DNA from: Cupriavidus basilensis OR16
GTDB lineage: Bacteria; Pseudomonadota; Gammaproteobacteria; Burkholderiales; Burkholderiaceae
Direction of reading: 5' to 3'
DNA: 64,000 nt
Assembly: GCF_000243095.1 (NCBI RefSeq)
Contig: NZ_AHJE01000020.1
Location: 56,698-120,697 of the forward strand
Shown: positions 10,521 to 19,551 of the stretch, in pieces
Layout of the letters: every line of letters starts with the position of its first letter
How positions within the stretch are numbered: position 1 is the stretch's first letter
The notes under the pieces: generated by a model
Told to the model about the DNA's origin: nothing
The model's database searches: none
What the model saw: only the letters and a program-made list of their open reading frames with translations
Made by a program: the position numbers and the translations under genes

Positions 10521-11740
10521 ATGCAAACCACACTGGCCGAATTCCTGCGCGACACGCCCGACGGCGAAGAAGCCAAGTCCATCGTCGGCAAATGCGTGCA
10601 TTGCGGCTTCTGTACCGCGACCTGCCCCACCTACCAGCTGCTCGGCGACGAGCTGGACGGCCCGCGTGGCCGCATCTACCTGATGAAGCAGGTGCTGGAG
10701 GGACAGCCCGTCACGGAAAGCACACGCCTTCACCTGGACCGCTGCCTGACCTGCCGCAACTGCGAATCCACCTGCCCCTCGGGCGTGAAGTACGGCCGTC
10801 TGGTCGACATCGGCCGCAAGGTGGTGGACGATCGCCTGGAGGCGCAAGGCATCCAGCGGAGAGCATGACACGCCCGGCGCTGTTCGGCACGGCCATGCGC
10901 ATGGGCCAGCGCGTGCGCCCGCTGTTGCCGCAGGCGCTGCGCAACAAGGTGCCGCAAGCGGTCGATGCCGGCGCATGGCCGCGCACTACGCATGCGCGCA
11001 AGATGTTGTTGCTCGACGGCTGCGTGCAGCCCTCGATGTCGCCCAACATCAATGCCGCCACGGCACGCGTGCTCGACCGCCTTGGCGTGCAGCTGGTGGT
11101 GGCGCGCGAGGCCGGTTGTTGCGGCGCCGTGCGCTATCACACCGGCGACCACGACGGCGGCCTCGACAATATGCGGCGCAATATCGACGCCTGGTGGCCG
11201 GCGGTGCAAGCCGGCGCGGAGGCCATCGTGATGACGGCGTCGGGCTGCGGCGTGATGGTCAAGGAATACGGCCACCTGCTGCGCAACGATGCCCGCTATG
11301 CGGATCGCGCGCGCCAGATCTCGGCGCTGGCCAAGGATCTGTCGGAATTGCTGCCGAACTTCGCCGACGCCCTGCAAGACGCGGCCTCCGAGGCAAGACT
11401 CGGCAAAGGCACCAACGGCCGGCGCGTGGCCTATCATCCGCCCTGCACGCTGCAGCACGGCCAGCAGATCCGCGGCAAGGTGGAAGCCCTGCTGACGGGC
11501 CTGGGCGTGGACGTCAAGCTCTGCGCCGACAGCCACCTTTGCTGTGGCTCCGCGGGCACGTACTCGGTGCTGCAGCCCGTTTTGTCCTATCGGCTGCGCG
11601 ACGAGAAGCTCGCCAATCTGCAGGCCTCGAATCCCGAGGCCATCGTCTCGGCGAATATCGGCTGCATCACGCACCTGCAAAGTGGCACCGGCACGCCGGT
11701 GATGCACTGGATCGAGCTGGTGGATCGCATGCTGGGGTAG
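10521..11740 (+). pseudogene. glcF: Glycolate oxidase iron-sulfur subunit GlcF, small deletion with frameshift
   Basis: GlcF carries electrons from GlcD/E to the quinone pool. From 10521 one frame encodes two ferredoxin-type 4Fe-4S motifs ([12 protein letters not shown] near residue 27 and [12 protein letters not shown] near residue 77) and stops at 10868 after GIQRRA. From about 10856 a second frame resumes as [15 protein letters not shown] and carries the two cysteine-rich CCG domains (EAGCCGAVRYHTG, LCCGSAGTY) to 11740. Some 10-15 residues of the linker between the ferredoxin and CCG parts are absent at the junction. As written, the product would lack the CCG domains. Confidence 0.88.
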
Positions 11741-11817
11741 GCTGGACGCGTGGTGCCGGGTTACCATGCGATGGCATTCACCCTTGCCTCCTTTCGCTCC
11801 TTTCGCCCCGCCCGCGC

Positions 11818-12204
11818 ATGCTCCAGACCCTCGCCATCCTGCTGGTTTTCCAATCCGTCGGGGAAGCGCTCAGTTATTCCCTGAGCCTGCCCGTGCCCGG
11901 GCCGGTGATCGGCATGATCCTGCTGTTCGGCTGGCTCACATTCGACGACCGGCTGCTGCCAGTGATCCAGGGGACCACGTCCGAGCTGCTCAAGCATTTG
12001 TCGCTGCTGTTCGTGCCGGCCGGCGTCGGCATCATGGTGCACGCGCATCGCATCGGCGGGGAGTGGCTGCCGATCGTGGTGGCGCTGGTGGTGTCCACCT
12101 GGCTGGCGATCGCCACCACCGCGCTGGTGACGCGCGCGCTGATGGGCAAGCCCCGGCCGCCCGAGGATGCCGGCGCGCAAGGCGGATCGGGAGAACAAGC
12201 ATGA
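11818..12204 (+). CDS. LrgA/CidA-family membrane protein
   Basis: Small partner of the two-part LrgAB transporter family. The 128-residue product has four predicted membrane helices and the conserved family segment LPVPGPVIGMILLF near residues 22-35. Its stop overlaps the start of the LrgB gene (ATGA), so the two are co-translated. The family was first named for murein-hydrolase control. Later-studied members move small organic acids: plant PLGG1 carries glycolate/glycerate, and Bacillus PftAB carries pyruvate. Being 77 bases after glcF, the pair is likely the uptake system for the glycolate-pathway substrate; this is inference. Confidence 0.9.
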   Translation: MLQTLAILLVFQSVGEALSYSLSLPVPGPVIGMILLFGWLTFDDRLLPVIQGTTSELLKHLSLLFVPAGVGIMVHAHRIGGEWLPIVVALVVSTWLAIATTALVTRALMGKPRPPEDAGAQGGSGEQA

Positions 12205-12923
12205 CGCCGCGCCTGAACGAGATCTGGGTCTACCTGGCGGCCAGCCCGCTGCTCGGCCTGACCGCCACCTTGCTGGCCTATGTCTTCGCGTTCCGCATCT
12301 ATGAGCGCGCGCGCTTCTCGCCGCTAGCCAATCCGGTGATGATTGCGGTCGCGATCCTGGTCACGCTGCTGACAGTGACCGGCACGCCGTACAAGACCTA
12401 TTTCGATGGCGCGCAGTTCGTCCACTTCCTGCTCGGGCCCGCTACCGTTGCGCTGGCGGTGCCGCTGTACATGCAGTTGCCCAAGCTGCGCAAGCACGTG
12501 TTCCCGCTGCTGGGCGGACTGCTGGCGGGATCGCTGGTGGCGGTGGTATCTGCCGTGGGCATCGCCTGGCTGCTGGGCGCATCGCCCGAGACCATGCGCT
12601 CGCTCGCGCCCAAGTCGGTCACCATCCCCATTGCCATGGGCGTGGCCGAGAAGATCGGCGGCCTGCCCTCGCTGACCGCCGTGCTGGTGATGGCCACCGG
12701 CATCATCGGCGCGGTCAGCGCCACCAAGCTGCTGAACCTGCTGCGCATTTCCGACTACACCGTGCGCGGCTTCGCCACCGGCGTGGCGGCGCACGGCATC
12801 GGCACCGCGCGCGCCTTCCAGGTCAATCAGGAGGCCGGTGCCTTCGCCGCGCTCGGCATGGGCCTGAACGGCGTGCTGACCGCCATCATCGTGCCGATGC
12901 TGGCGGCATGGATGCCGCGCTGA
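12201..12923 (+). CDS. LrgB-family membrane protein
   Basis: Large partner of the LrgAB pair, 240 residues with about seven membrane helices. The conserved motifs of the family are present: SLAPKSVTIPIAMGVAEKIG near residues 133-152 and TGVAAHGIGTARAF near residues 194-207. It follows the LrgA gene with a 4-base overlap. In plants the two domains are fused in the glycolate/glycerate carrier PLGG1, which fits the glc genes just upstream. No gene of this strand follows closely until the VOC gene 73 bases on. Confidence 0.93.
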   Translation: MTPRLNEIWVYLAASPLLGLTATLLAYVFAFRIYERARFSPLANPVMIAVAILVTLLTVTGTPYKTYFDGAQFVHFLLGPATVALAVPLYMQLPKLRKHVFPLLGGLLAGSLVAVVSAVGIAWLLGASPETMRSLAPKSVTIPIAMGVAEKIGGLPSLTAVLVMATGIIGAVSATKLLNLLRISDYTVRGFATGVAAHGIGTARAFQVNQEAGAFAALGMGLNGVLTAIIVPMLAAWMPR

Positions 12924-12996
12924 TCCCTGCTGACAGGACGTTGTCAGGAGCCCCCGCGCATGATTCGTCTCTCCATCCCCCCTGAAAGAGACCATC

Positions 12997-13362
12997 ATGA
13001 ACGGACTGATCAACTGGCTTGAAATTCCTGTCACGGACATGACCCGTGCCATCCGATTCTACGAGCAGGTCTTCGAGACCACCCTCAAGCGCGAAACCAT
13101 GGCGCAAACCGACATGGCTATCTTTGCCGACCGTGAGCCTGGCGGCGCACTGGTGGCCAGCGAGGGCTCGCGCCCTTCGGCCGATGGCTGCCTGCCTTAC
13201 CTGCACACGCCGGGACTAACGGCGCTGCTGGCGCGTGTGCAGGCGGCGGGCGGCAAGACCGTGTTCGGCCCGCTGCAGTTGCCTGGCGATATCGGCCATA
13301 TTGCGCATATCATCGACAGCGAAGGCAATCGCATCGGCCTGCACCAGCCGCTGGTAGGATAG
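12997..13362 (+). CDS. VOC (glyoxalase/bleomycin-resistance) family protein
   Basis: A 121-residue protein of the vicinal-oxygen-chelate fold. The N-terminal half begins INWLEIPVTDMTRAIRFYE, a strand plus helix with the R-x-F-Y pattern of the family. The C-terminal half ends IAHIIDSEGNRIGLHQP, which carries the usual D-x-x-G-N-x-x-G-L ending. An AAAGAGACC ribosome site lies upstream. The substrate is not evident. The WYL regulator gene lies 54 bases downstream on the same strand and may regulate it. Confidence 0.88.
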   Translation: MNGLINWLEIPVTDMTRAIRFYEQVFETTLKRETMAQTDMAIFADREPGGALVASEGSRPSADGCLPYLHTPGLTALLARVQAAGGKTVFGPLQLPGDIGHIAHIIDSEGNRIGLHQPLVG

Positions 13363-13416
13363 TCTGCCACCGCGACCGTTCTACCAATACCCGCATAGCA
13401 CCAAGATGAAGCCTAG

Positions 13417-14106
13417 ATGAGCCGCCGCGCCGACCGCCTTTTCCAGATCGTCCAGGTATTGCGCGGGCGCCGCCTGACCACGGCGGCGCTGCTTGCGCAG
13501 CGGCTCGGGGTGTCCGAGCGCACGGTGTACCGGGATATCCAGGCGCTGTCGCTCTCAGGCGTTCCGGTCGAGGGCGAAGCGGGCATCGGCTACCGGTTGC
13601 GGGCCGACTATGACGTCCCTCCGCTGATGTTCACCGCAATCGAAGTCGAAGCGCTGGTGGCCGGGCTGCGGCTGCTCAAGGCCTGGGGCGGCGGGGCGCT
13701 GGCCGCCGCCGCCGATCCCGCGCTGGAGAAGCTGATGGCGGCGCTGCCGCCCGCGCGGCGTCATGCGGCGCAGCAAAGCCGCGTGTTCGCCCCTGAATTC
13801 GTCAACCTCCCCCACGTGCGCGACGCGTTTGACGTGGTGCACGGCGCCATGAACGCGCAACGCCTGCTGCGCCTGGACTACACCGATGCGCAACAGCGCG
13901 CCACCGACCGCATCGTGCAGCCGCTGGGCCTGTTCTTCTGGGGCAACAGCTGGCTGCTGGCTGCCTGGTGCACGACGCGTACCGACTATCGCAGCTTCCG
14001 CCTGGACCGCTGCCGCGGCATCGTCATGCTGGAAGACCGCTTCCATGAAACGCCAGACCGCTCGCTCAATGGCTTCCTGCGTGCGGTGCAACACACCAGC
14101 GGCTAG
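13417..14106 (+). CDS. YafY-type transcriptional regulator (HTH plus WYL domain)
   Basis: A 229-residue DNA-binding regulator. The N-terminal DeoR/HTH-11 winged helix reads RADRLFQIVQVLRGRRLTTA, followed by LGVSERTVYRDIQALSLSG. The C-terminal WYL-type ligand-sensing domain spans roughly residues 130-215 and includes VQPLGLFFWGNSWLLAAWC and YRSFRLDRC. The length is normal for the family. Such proteins sense small ligands or nucleotides and often repress the adjacent gene, here probably the VOC-protein gene; target and ligand are unknown. Confidence 0.9.
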   Translation: MSRRADRLFQIVQVLRGRRLTTAALLAQRLGVSERTVYRDIQALSLSGVPVEGEAGIGYRLRADYDVPPLMFTAIEVEALVAGLRLLKAWGGGALAAAADPALEKLMAALPPARRHAAQQSRVFAPEFVNLPHVRDAFDVVHGAMNAQRLLRLDYTDAQQRATDRIVQPLGLFFWGNSWLLAAWCTTRTDYRSFRLDRCRGIVMLEDRFHETPDRSLNGFLRAVQHTSG

Positions 14107-14155
14107 CCGGCCGATCGGCAGATAGGCTGATTGACAGGCTGATTCGGGACGCGTG

Positions 14156-14647
14156 CTACGCCGGCTCGGCCAGCAGTGTCTCGATGTCGCGCTTGATATC
14201 TTCGGGCTTGGTGGTGGGCGCGTAGCGCTTGAACACCGTCCCGTTGCGGCGCAGCAAGAACTTGGTGAAATTCCACTTGATCGCTTCCAGGCCAAGCACG
14301 CCCGGCTTCTCCGAGGTCAGCCAGCGATACAGCGGATGCGCGTTGTCACCCTTGACGTCGATCTTGCCGAACATCGGGAAAGTGACGTGGAAGCGCGATT
14401 CGCAGAACTGGCCGATCTGCGCGGCGTCGCCTGGCTCCTGCTTGCCGAACTGGTTGCAAGGAAAGCCCAGCACGGCAAGGCCACGGGCGGTGTACTGGTC
14501 CTGAAGTGCCTGCAGGCCGGCGTATTGGGGCGTGAAACCGCACTCGCTGGCGGTGTTCACGATCAGCAGCACCTTGCCGCTGAATTGCGACAGCGGCACC
14601 GGCTGGCCAGCGAGGGAGCTGGCTTCGAACTGGTAGACATTGCTCAT
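14156..14647 (-). CDS. Glutathione peroxidase, cysteine type
   Basis: Reduces hydrogen or organic peroxides using glutathione or thioredoxin. The 163-residue product has the full family length, with the active-site segment NTASECGFTPQY near residue 36, where cysteine replaces selenocysteine. LGFPCNQFGKQEPG lies near residue 63 and WNFTKFLL near residue 130, so the Cys, Gln and Trp of the catalytic triad are all present. No signal peptide is seen, so it acts in the cytosol. The start at 14647 is preceded by GAGGATTCC. It is convergent with the WYL regulator gene. Confidence 0.95.
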   Translation of the reverse strand: MSNVYQFEASSLAGQPVPLSQFSGKVLLIVNTASECGFTPQYAGLQALQDQYTARGLAVLGFPCNQFGKQEPGDAAQIGQFCESRFHVTFPMFGKIDVKGDNAHPLYRWLTSEKPGVLGLEAIKWNFTKFLLRRNGTVFKRYAPTTKPEDIKRDIETLLAEPA

Positions 14648-14748
14648 GACGGAATCCTCGGGTAGCACGGCGGCGCACGGCAATGCGCGTCCCGCGCGAG
14701 ACAGTGTACTAGGCGACGTGATGTGATGTGATGCGGTGCGGTGCGTGC

Positions 14749-15888
14749 TCAGATGACATTCAGGTGCTCGGTGCCGGCGCCCAGGTCGGGCTCGCGGTCC
14801 AGGCTGCCATGCAGCTTGATCATCAGCCGCAGGTCGTTGAGCGAGTCGGCATTGCGCAGCGCGTCTTCATAGGTGATCTTGCCGGCCTCATACAAGTCGA
14901 ACAGCGCCTGGTCGAACGAGACCATGCCCTGCTCGCGCGATTTCTTGATGACTTCCTTCAGCGCGTGGATCTCGCCCTTGAAGATCAGGTCTGCCACCAG
15001 CGGCGTGCCGAGCATGATCTCCACCGCCGGCACGCGGCCCTTCTGGCCCTTGCGGGGCAAGAGGCGCTGCGACACCATCGCCTTGAGGTTGAGCGACAGG
15101 TCGATCAGCAACTGCTGGCGCTTTTCCTCGGGGAAGAAGTTGACCACGCGGTCGATGGCCTGGTTGGCGTTGTTGGCGTGCAGCGTAGCCAGGCACAGGT
15201 GGCCCGTTTCCGCGTACTGCATCGCGTATTCCATGGTTTCCCGATCGCGGATTTCGCCGATCAGGATCACGTCGGGCGCCTGGCGCAGCGTGTTCTTCAG
15301 CGCCACGTGCCAGGAGTCGGTATCGATGCCGACCTCGCGCTGCGTGACGATGCAGTTCTGGTGCGCGTGCACGTATTCGATCGGGTCCTCGATGGTGATG
15401 ATGTGCCCATACGAATGCGCATTGCGGTGATCGAGCATGGCCGCGAGCGAGGTCGACTTGCCCGAGCCGGTGGCGCCGGTGACGATCACCAGGCCGCGCT
15501 TTGACATCACGATGTCATGCAGCGCCTGCGGCAGGTCGAGATCTTCCACGGAGGGGATGCGCGTGTTGATGGTACGCACCACCATGCCCGCCTTGCCCTG
15601 CTGGATAAACGCGGAGACGCGGAAACGCCCGGCATTGGGCACGGAGATCGCGAAGTTGCACTCGCGGCTGCTGTCGAACTCGCCCGACTGGCGCTCGTTC
15701 ATGATCGAGCGCACCAGGCCGAGCGCCTGGGTAGGGTTGAGCGGTTGTTGCGAGACTGGCGTGATCTTGCCGTCGACCTTGATGGCGGGCGGAAAATCAG
15801 CGGTGATGAACAGGTCCGAGCCGCGGTTGCCCACCATCAGCTCAAGCAGGTCGTTGATGTACTTGGCGGCGGATTCGCGATCGAGCAT
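14749..15888 (-). CDS. pilU: Twitching-motility ATPase PilU
   Basis: Cytoplasmic hexameric ATPase that helps PilT retract type IV pili. The 379-residue product carries the Walker A motif GATGSGKST near residue 133, the Walker B-type segment DVILIGEIRDRETM, and the His-box TLHANNANQAIDRV. The C-terminal extension (to the stop at 14749) and the MLDRESAAKYINDLLELMV start are typical of PilU rather than PilT. It follows pilT with 34 bases between, so the two form an operon. Confidence 0.95.
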   Translation of the reverse strand: MLDRESAAKYINDLLELMVGNRGSDLFITADFPPAIKVDGKITPVSQQPLNPTQALGLVRSIMNERQSGEFDSSRECNFAISVPNAGRFRVSAFIQQGKAGMVVRTINTRIPSVEDLDLPQALHDIVMSKRGLVIVTGATGSGKSTSLAAMLDHRNAHSYGHIITIEDPIEYVHAHQNCIVTQREVGIDTDSWHVALKNTLRQAPDVILIGEIRDRETMEYAMQYAETGHLCLATLHANNANQAIDRVVNFFPEEKRQQLLIDLSLNLKAMVSQRLLPRKGQKGRVPAVEIMLGTPLVADLIFKGEIHALKEVIKKSREQGMVSFDQALFDLYEAGKITYEDALRNADSLNDLRLMIKLHGSLDREPDLGAGTEHLNVI

Positions 15889-15922
15889 GGCGGTGTCCTG
15901 GTTTGGTTGCGGCGGACTCGCC

Positions 15923-16966
15923 TCAGCCCGTGAAAGAGTCGGGGTTCTTGGCAATGGCGCGCGCATCGCTGTAGTTGATGATGCCGCGCTTGATCAGGTC
16001 CGACAGGCACTGGTCCAGCGTCTGCATGCCAAGCCCGCTGCTGGTCTGCATCATCGAGTACATCTGCGCGATCTTGTTCTCGCGGATCAGGTGGCGGATA
16101 GCCGGCGTGGCGATCATGATCTCGTGTGCGGCCGTGCGGCCGTTGCCGTCGCGCGTCTTGAGAAGCGTTTGCGAAATCACCGCTTCCAGCGATTCGGACA
16201 GCATGGTGCGCACCATGTCTTTCTCTTCCGGCGGGAACACGTCGACAACGCGGTCGATGGTCTTCGCTGCCGAACTGGTGTGAAGCGTGGCAAACACCAG
16301 GTGGCCGGTTTCGGCCGCGGTCAGCGCCAGGCGGATGGTTTCCAGGTCGCGCAGCTCACCCACCAGCACCACGTCCGGATCCTCACGCAACGCGGAGCGC
16401 AGCGCGTTGGCGAAGGAGTGCGTGTGCGGTCCCAGCTCGCGCTGGTTGATCAGGCTCTTCTTGGATGTGTGCACGAACTCGATCGGGTCCTCCACCGTGA
16501 GGATGTGGCCCATGTCTTGATCGTTGCGGTGGTCCACCATCGCGGCCAGAGTGGTGGACTTGCCCGAGCCGGTCGGGCCGGTCACCAGCACCAGGCCGCG
16601 CGGCTTCATGCACAGGTCGGCGAACACCGCCGGCGCGCGCAGGTCTTCCAGCGTCAGTACCTTGGAGGGAATGGTCCGGAACACCGCCGCGGCGCCGCGC
16701 TGCGTGGTGTAGGCATTGACCCGGAACCGCGAGAGGCTGGCGATCTCGAAAGAAAAGTCGATTTCCAGCCGTTCCTCATATTGCTTGCGCTGGGTGTCGC
16801 TCATGATGTCGTACACCATGGCGTGGACATCCTTGTGACCCATCGCGGCCACATTGATGCGGCGCATATCGCCGTGGATACGCACCATCGGCGGCATGTC
16901 TGCCGAGAGATGGAGATCGGACGCCTTGTTCTTGACGGCGAAGGCTAATAGCTGCGCGATGTCCAT
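15923..16966 (-). CDS. pilT: Type IV pilus retraction ATPase PilT
   Basis: Hexameric ATPase at the base of type IV pili that powers retraction, twitching motility and DNA uptake. The 347-residue product shows Walker A GPTGSGKST near residue 129, Walker B DVVLVGELRDLETI, the His-box TLHTSSAAKTIDRVVDVFP and the PilT-specific AIRHLIRENK near residue 290, needed for retraction. It begins MDIAQLLAFAVKNKASDLHL as is typical. It is first in the operon with pilU and divergent from yggS, an arrangement common in this family. Confidence 0.97.
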   Translation of the reverse strand: MDIAQLLAFAVKNKASDLHLSADMPPMVRIHGDMRRINVAAMGHKDVHAMVYDIMSDTQRKQYEERLEIDFSFEIASLSRFRVNAYTTQRGAAAVFRTIPSKVLTLEDLRAPAVFADLCMKPRGLVLVTGPTGSGKSTTLAAMVDHRNDQDMGHILTVEDPIEFVHTSKKSLINQRELGPHTHSFANALRSALREDPDVVLVGELRDLETIRLALTAAETGHLVFATLHTSSAAKTIDRVVDVFPPEEKDMVRTMLSESLEAVISQTLLKTRDGNGRTAAHEIMIATPAIRHLIRENKIAQMYSMMQTSSGLGMQTLDQCLSDLIKRGIINYSDARAIAKNPDSFTG

Positions 16967-16967
16967 C

Positions 16968-16973
16968 TATAAT
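16968..16973 (+). promoter_or_regulatory. Consensus -10 box in the pilT-yggS intergenic region
   Basis: A perfect TATAAT lies 55 bases upstream of the yggS start on the plus strand. The matching -35 region is weak, so a sigma-70 promoter for yggS is likely but not proven. Confidence 0.4.
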
Positions 16974-17028
16974 GACCCCACCTTTTTTTGTCGTACTTTG
17001 TTGTACTTCTTGATATGTTCGCCGGATT

Positions 17029-17757
17029 ATGTCTGTAATCGCCGCCAACTTGCAAGCCGTCAACCGGCGCGTCGCGGCAGCCGCACAACAGGCCGGGCGA
17101 CCGGCCGGTGAAGTCACGCTTCTGGCGGTCTCCAAGACCTTTCCCGCCACCGCGGTGCAGGCCGCGTTCGACGCCGGCCAGCGCGCCTTTGGCGAGAACT
17201 ATGTACAGGAAGGCGTCGACAAGATTGCACAGCTCGCGGGCCTGCGCGACCAGCTGAGCTGGCACTTCATCGGCCCCCTGCAGAGCAACAAGACACGTGC
17301 CGTGGCCGAGCAGTTCGACTGGGTCCACGCCATCGACCGCCTGCGCATCGCCGAGCGGCTGTCGGCGCAGCGTCCCGTCGGCATGGCGCCGCTGCAGGTC
17401 TGCCTGCAGGTCAATATCAGCGGCGAAGCCAGCAAGAGCGGCGTCGCGCCGGATGAAGTGCCGGCGCTGGCACGCGCCGTGGCGGCGCTACCCGGGCTGC
17501 GGCTGCGCGGCCTGATGGCCATTCCGGAACCGCACAGCGATACGGCGGCCCAGCGCCGGCCGTTTGCCGCGCTGCGCGCCCTGCTCGCCACCTTGCGCGC
17601 CGCCGGGCTGGATGTAGACACCTTGTCGATGGGCATGTCCGCCGACATGGACGCCGCCATTGCCGAGGGCGCTACCGTGGTGCGCATCGGCACCGCCATA
17701 TTCGGCGCACGCGACTATGCCACGGCCCCCGAGGCGACACCGGCCAAGCCGGGCTGA
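17029..17757 (+). CDS. yggS: YggS-family pyridoxal-phosphate homeostasis protein
   Basis: Cytosolic PLP-binding protein that keeps free vitamin B6 and amino-acid pools in balance; it has no known catalytic activity. The 242-residue product is a single-domain barrel. The PLP-binding lysine is in TLLAVSKTFPA near residue 36. AFGENYVQEGVDK and SWHFIGPLQSNKTR follow near residues 55 and 82, and the phosphate-binding end has SMGMSADMDAAIAEGATVVRIG-type sequence around residues 203-224. It lies 45 bases upstream of proC, a pairing seen in many bacteria. Confidence 0.95.
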   Translation: MSVIAANLQAVNRRVAAAAQQAGRPAGEVTLLAVSKTFPATAVQAAFDAGQRAFGENYVQEGVDKIAQLAGLRDQLSWHFIGPLQSNKTRAVAEQFDWVHAIDRLRIAERLSAQRPVGMAPLQVCLQVNISGEASKSGVAPDEVPALARAVAALPGLRLRGLMAIPEPHSDTAAQRRPFAALRALLATLRAAGLDVDTLSMGMSADMDAAIAEGATVVRIGTAIFGARDYATAPEATPAKPG

Positions 17758-17802
17758 ACGCCGACCCCCTTCTTCCTAGACGATTCCCAGCAAGAGACCG
17801 AC

Positions 17803-18627
17803 ATGCTCAACACTCTCACCTTTGGTTTCCTCGGCGGCGGCAATATGGCCACCGCCCTGATCGGCGGCCTGATCGCCCGGGGCGTGCCGGCCACCTCGAT
17901 CCGCGTGGTCGATCCGTTCGATGAGGCGCAGGCACGCCTGCGGCGCGACCTCGGGGTGCATGCATCGGGCGCGCCCGACGCCGCCTTTGGCAAGAGCGAC
18001 GTGCTCGTGCTGGCGGTCAAGCCGCAGCAGTTCCGCGAAGCGGCGGCTTCGCTGCTGCCGCACCTGGGCGACAACCTGATCGTGAGCGTGGCCGCCGGCA
18101 TCCGCCTGGCCGACATGCAGCGCTGGTTCGGCGGGCGCACCCGCCTGGTGCGCGCCATGCCCAACACGCCGGCGCTGGCCGGCCTGGGCATGACCGGCCT
18201 GGCCGCCGTGCCCGGCCTGCCCCAGCAGGACCGTGACATTGCCAGCGCATTGGCCCAGGCCGTAGGCAAGTGCGAGTGGGTGGAAGGCGACGCGCAGATC
18301 GACGCGGTCACCGCCATCTCGGGCAGCGGCCCGGCCTACGTCTTCTACTTCGTCGAAGCCATGGAGAAAGCCGCCGTCGAACTCGGCCTGGACGCCGCGC
18401 AAGGGCGCGCGCTGGCTGTGGAAACCTTCCGCGGCGCCGCGGCCCTGGCGGCACAGTCGGAAGAGCCGGTCAGCCTGCTGCGCGAGCGGGTAACCTCCAA
18501 GGGCGGCACCACCTACGCGGCGCTCACCGCCATGCAAGCCGCCGGTATCGGCGAAGCCTTCGTCAAGGCCATGCACGCCGCCGCCGGACGCGCGACGGAA
18601 ATGGGCGCGGAGTTTGGCAAGGATTGA
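17803..18627 (+). CDS. proC: Pyrroline-5-carboxylate reductase
   Basis: Last step of proline synthesis: NAD(P)H-dependent reduction of 1-pyrroline-5-carboxylate. The 274-residue product has the N-terminal Rossmann motif FLGGGNMATALIGGL near residue 7. The C-terminal dimerisation and substrate domain carries AISGSGPAYVFYFVEAME near residue 170 and the signature SKGGTTYAAL near residue 233. It follows yggS on the same strand. Confidence 0.96.
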   Translation: MLNTLTFGFLGGGNMATALIGGLIARGVPATSIRVVDPFDEAQARLRRDLGVHASGAPDAAFGKSDVLVLAVKPQQFREAAASLLPHLGDNLIVSVAAGIRLADMQRWFGGRTRLVRAMPNTPALAGLGMTGLAAVPGLPQQDRDIASALAQAVGKCEWVEGDAQIDAVTAISGSGPAYVFYFVEAMEKAAVELGLDAAQGRALAVETFRGAAALAAQSEEPVSLLRERVTSKGGTTYAALTAMQAAGIGEAFVKAMHAAAGRATEMGAEFGKD

Positions 18628-18632
18628 GCCGG

Positions 18633-18666
18633 GTGCGTCCTTTCCCGCGGCGGCGGGGAAGGACGC
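18633..18666. terminator. Hairpin between convergent proC and ubiA
   Basis: An inverted repeat (GCGTCCTTTCCCGC / GCGGGGAAGGACGC, one G-T wobble) lies 6 bases after the proC stop and 28 bases before the ubiA stop. It lacks a long T tract, so termination strength is uncertain. Confidence 0.5.
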
Positions 18667-18693
18667 AAACCGCCAGGACCCTGGCGCGCAGCC

Positions 18694-19551
18694 TCAGCGC
18701 AACGCGTAGGCTGCCGCCACCCCGGCAAACACACAAGCGCCCAGCCAGTTGTTGTGCCGGAACACGGCAAAGCACTTCATGCGATCCCGCCCGCGGATCA
18801 ACGTGTAGTGATACACCGCGCATCCCGCCGCAGCCACTAGCCCGATCCAGTACGGCCAGCCCAGCCCGAACTGCGATCCGGCCCAGGCCATCAGCCCCAG
18901 GAACACCGCATAGCAGATCATGACGGCGGCGACATCAAAGCGCCCGAACGTGATGGCCGAAGTCTTCAGGCCGAGCAGCAAGTCATCGTCGCGGTCCACC
19001 ATGGCATAGGCGGTATCGTAGGCCACCGCCCAGAACACGTTGGCCAGCAACATCACCCACGCCACCACCGGCACCTGGTCCTGCACTGCGGCGAACGTCA
19101 TCGGGATGCCGAAGCCGAAAGCAATGCCGAGGTAGGCCTGTGGGATGGCAAAGAACCGCTTGAAGAACGGATAGGTGCCCGCAAGCACGGCCGCCACCAC
19201 CGCCAGCCACTTGGTAAATCCGTTGAGCGGCGTGATCAGCGCGAAGGCCGCGAGCGCCAGCACCACCGCCACCGCGACGGCCTCCCACGCGGCAATCTTG
19301 CCCGCGGTCAGCGGCCGCTCCTTGGTGCGCTTGACGTGCTTGTCGAAGTCGCGGTCGGCCCAGTCGTTCATGGCGCAGCCGGCGGAGCGCATCAGCAAGG
19401 TGCCGATGACGAAGATCCAGAACAGGCTCCACGCCGGCTGGCCGCCCGAGGCCATCCACAGTGCCCACAGCGTGGGCCACAGCAGCAGCAGCGTGCCGAT
19501 GGGCTTGTCGAGGCGCACCAGGCGCGCGTACAGGGCTAAGCGTTCAAACAT
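18694..19551 (-). CDS. ubiA: 4-hydroxybenzoate octaprenyltransferase UbiA
   Basis: Integral membrane enzyme that attaches the polyprenyl tail to 4-hydroxybenzoate in ubiquinone synthesis. The 285-residue product has eight or nine predicted helices. Both aspartate-rich motifs that bind the Mg-diphosphate are present: NDWADRDFD near residue 64 and [12 protein letters not shown] near residue 187. The start at 19549-19551 gives the usual [21 protein letters not shown] terminus. The extended C-terminal frame of dps overlaps the first bases of this gene because of the damaged dps end. Confidence 0.95.
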   Translation of the reverse strand: MFERLALYARLVRLDKPIGTLLLLWPTLWALWMASGGQPAWSLFWIFVIGTLLMRSAGCAMNDWADRDFDKHVKRTKERPLTAGKIAAWEAVAVAVVLALAAFALITPLNGFTKWLAVVAAVLAGTYPFFKRFFAIPQAYLGIAFGFGIPMTFAAVQDQVPVVAWVMLLANVFWAVAYDTAYAMVDRDDDLLLGLKTSAITFGRFDVAAVMICYAVFLGLMAWAGSQFGLGWPYWIGLVAAAGCAVYHYTLIRGRDRMKCFAVFRHNNWLGACVFAGVAAAYALR

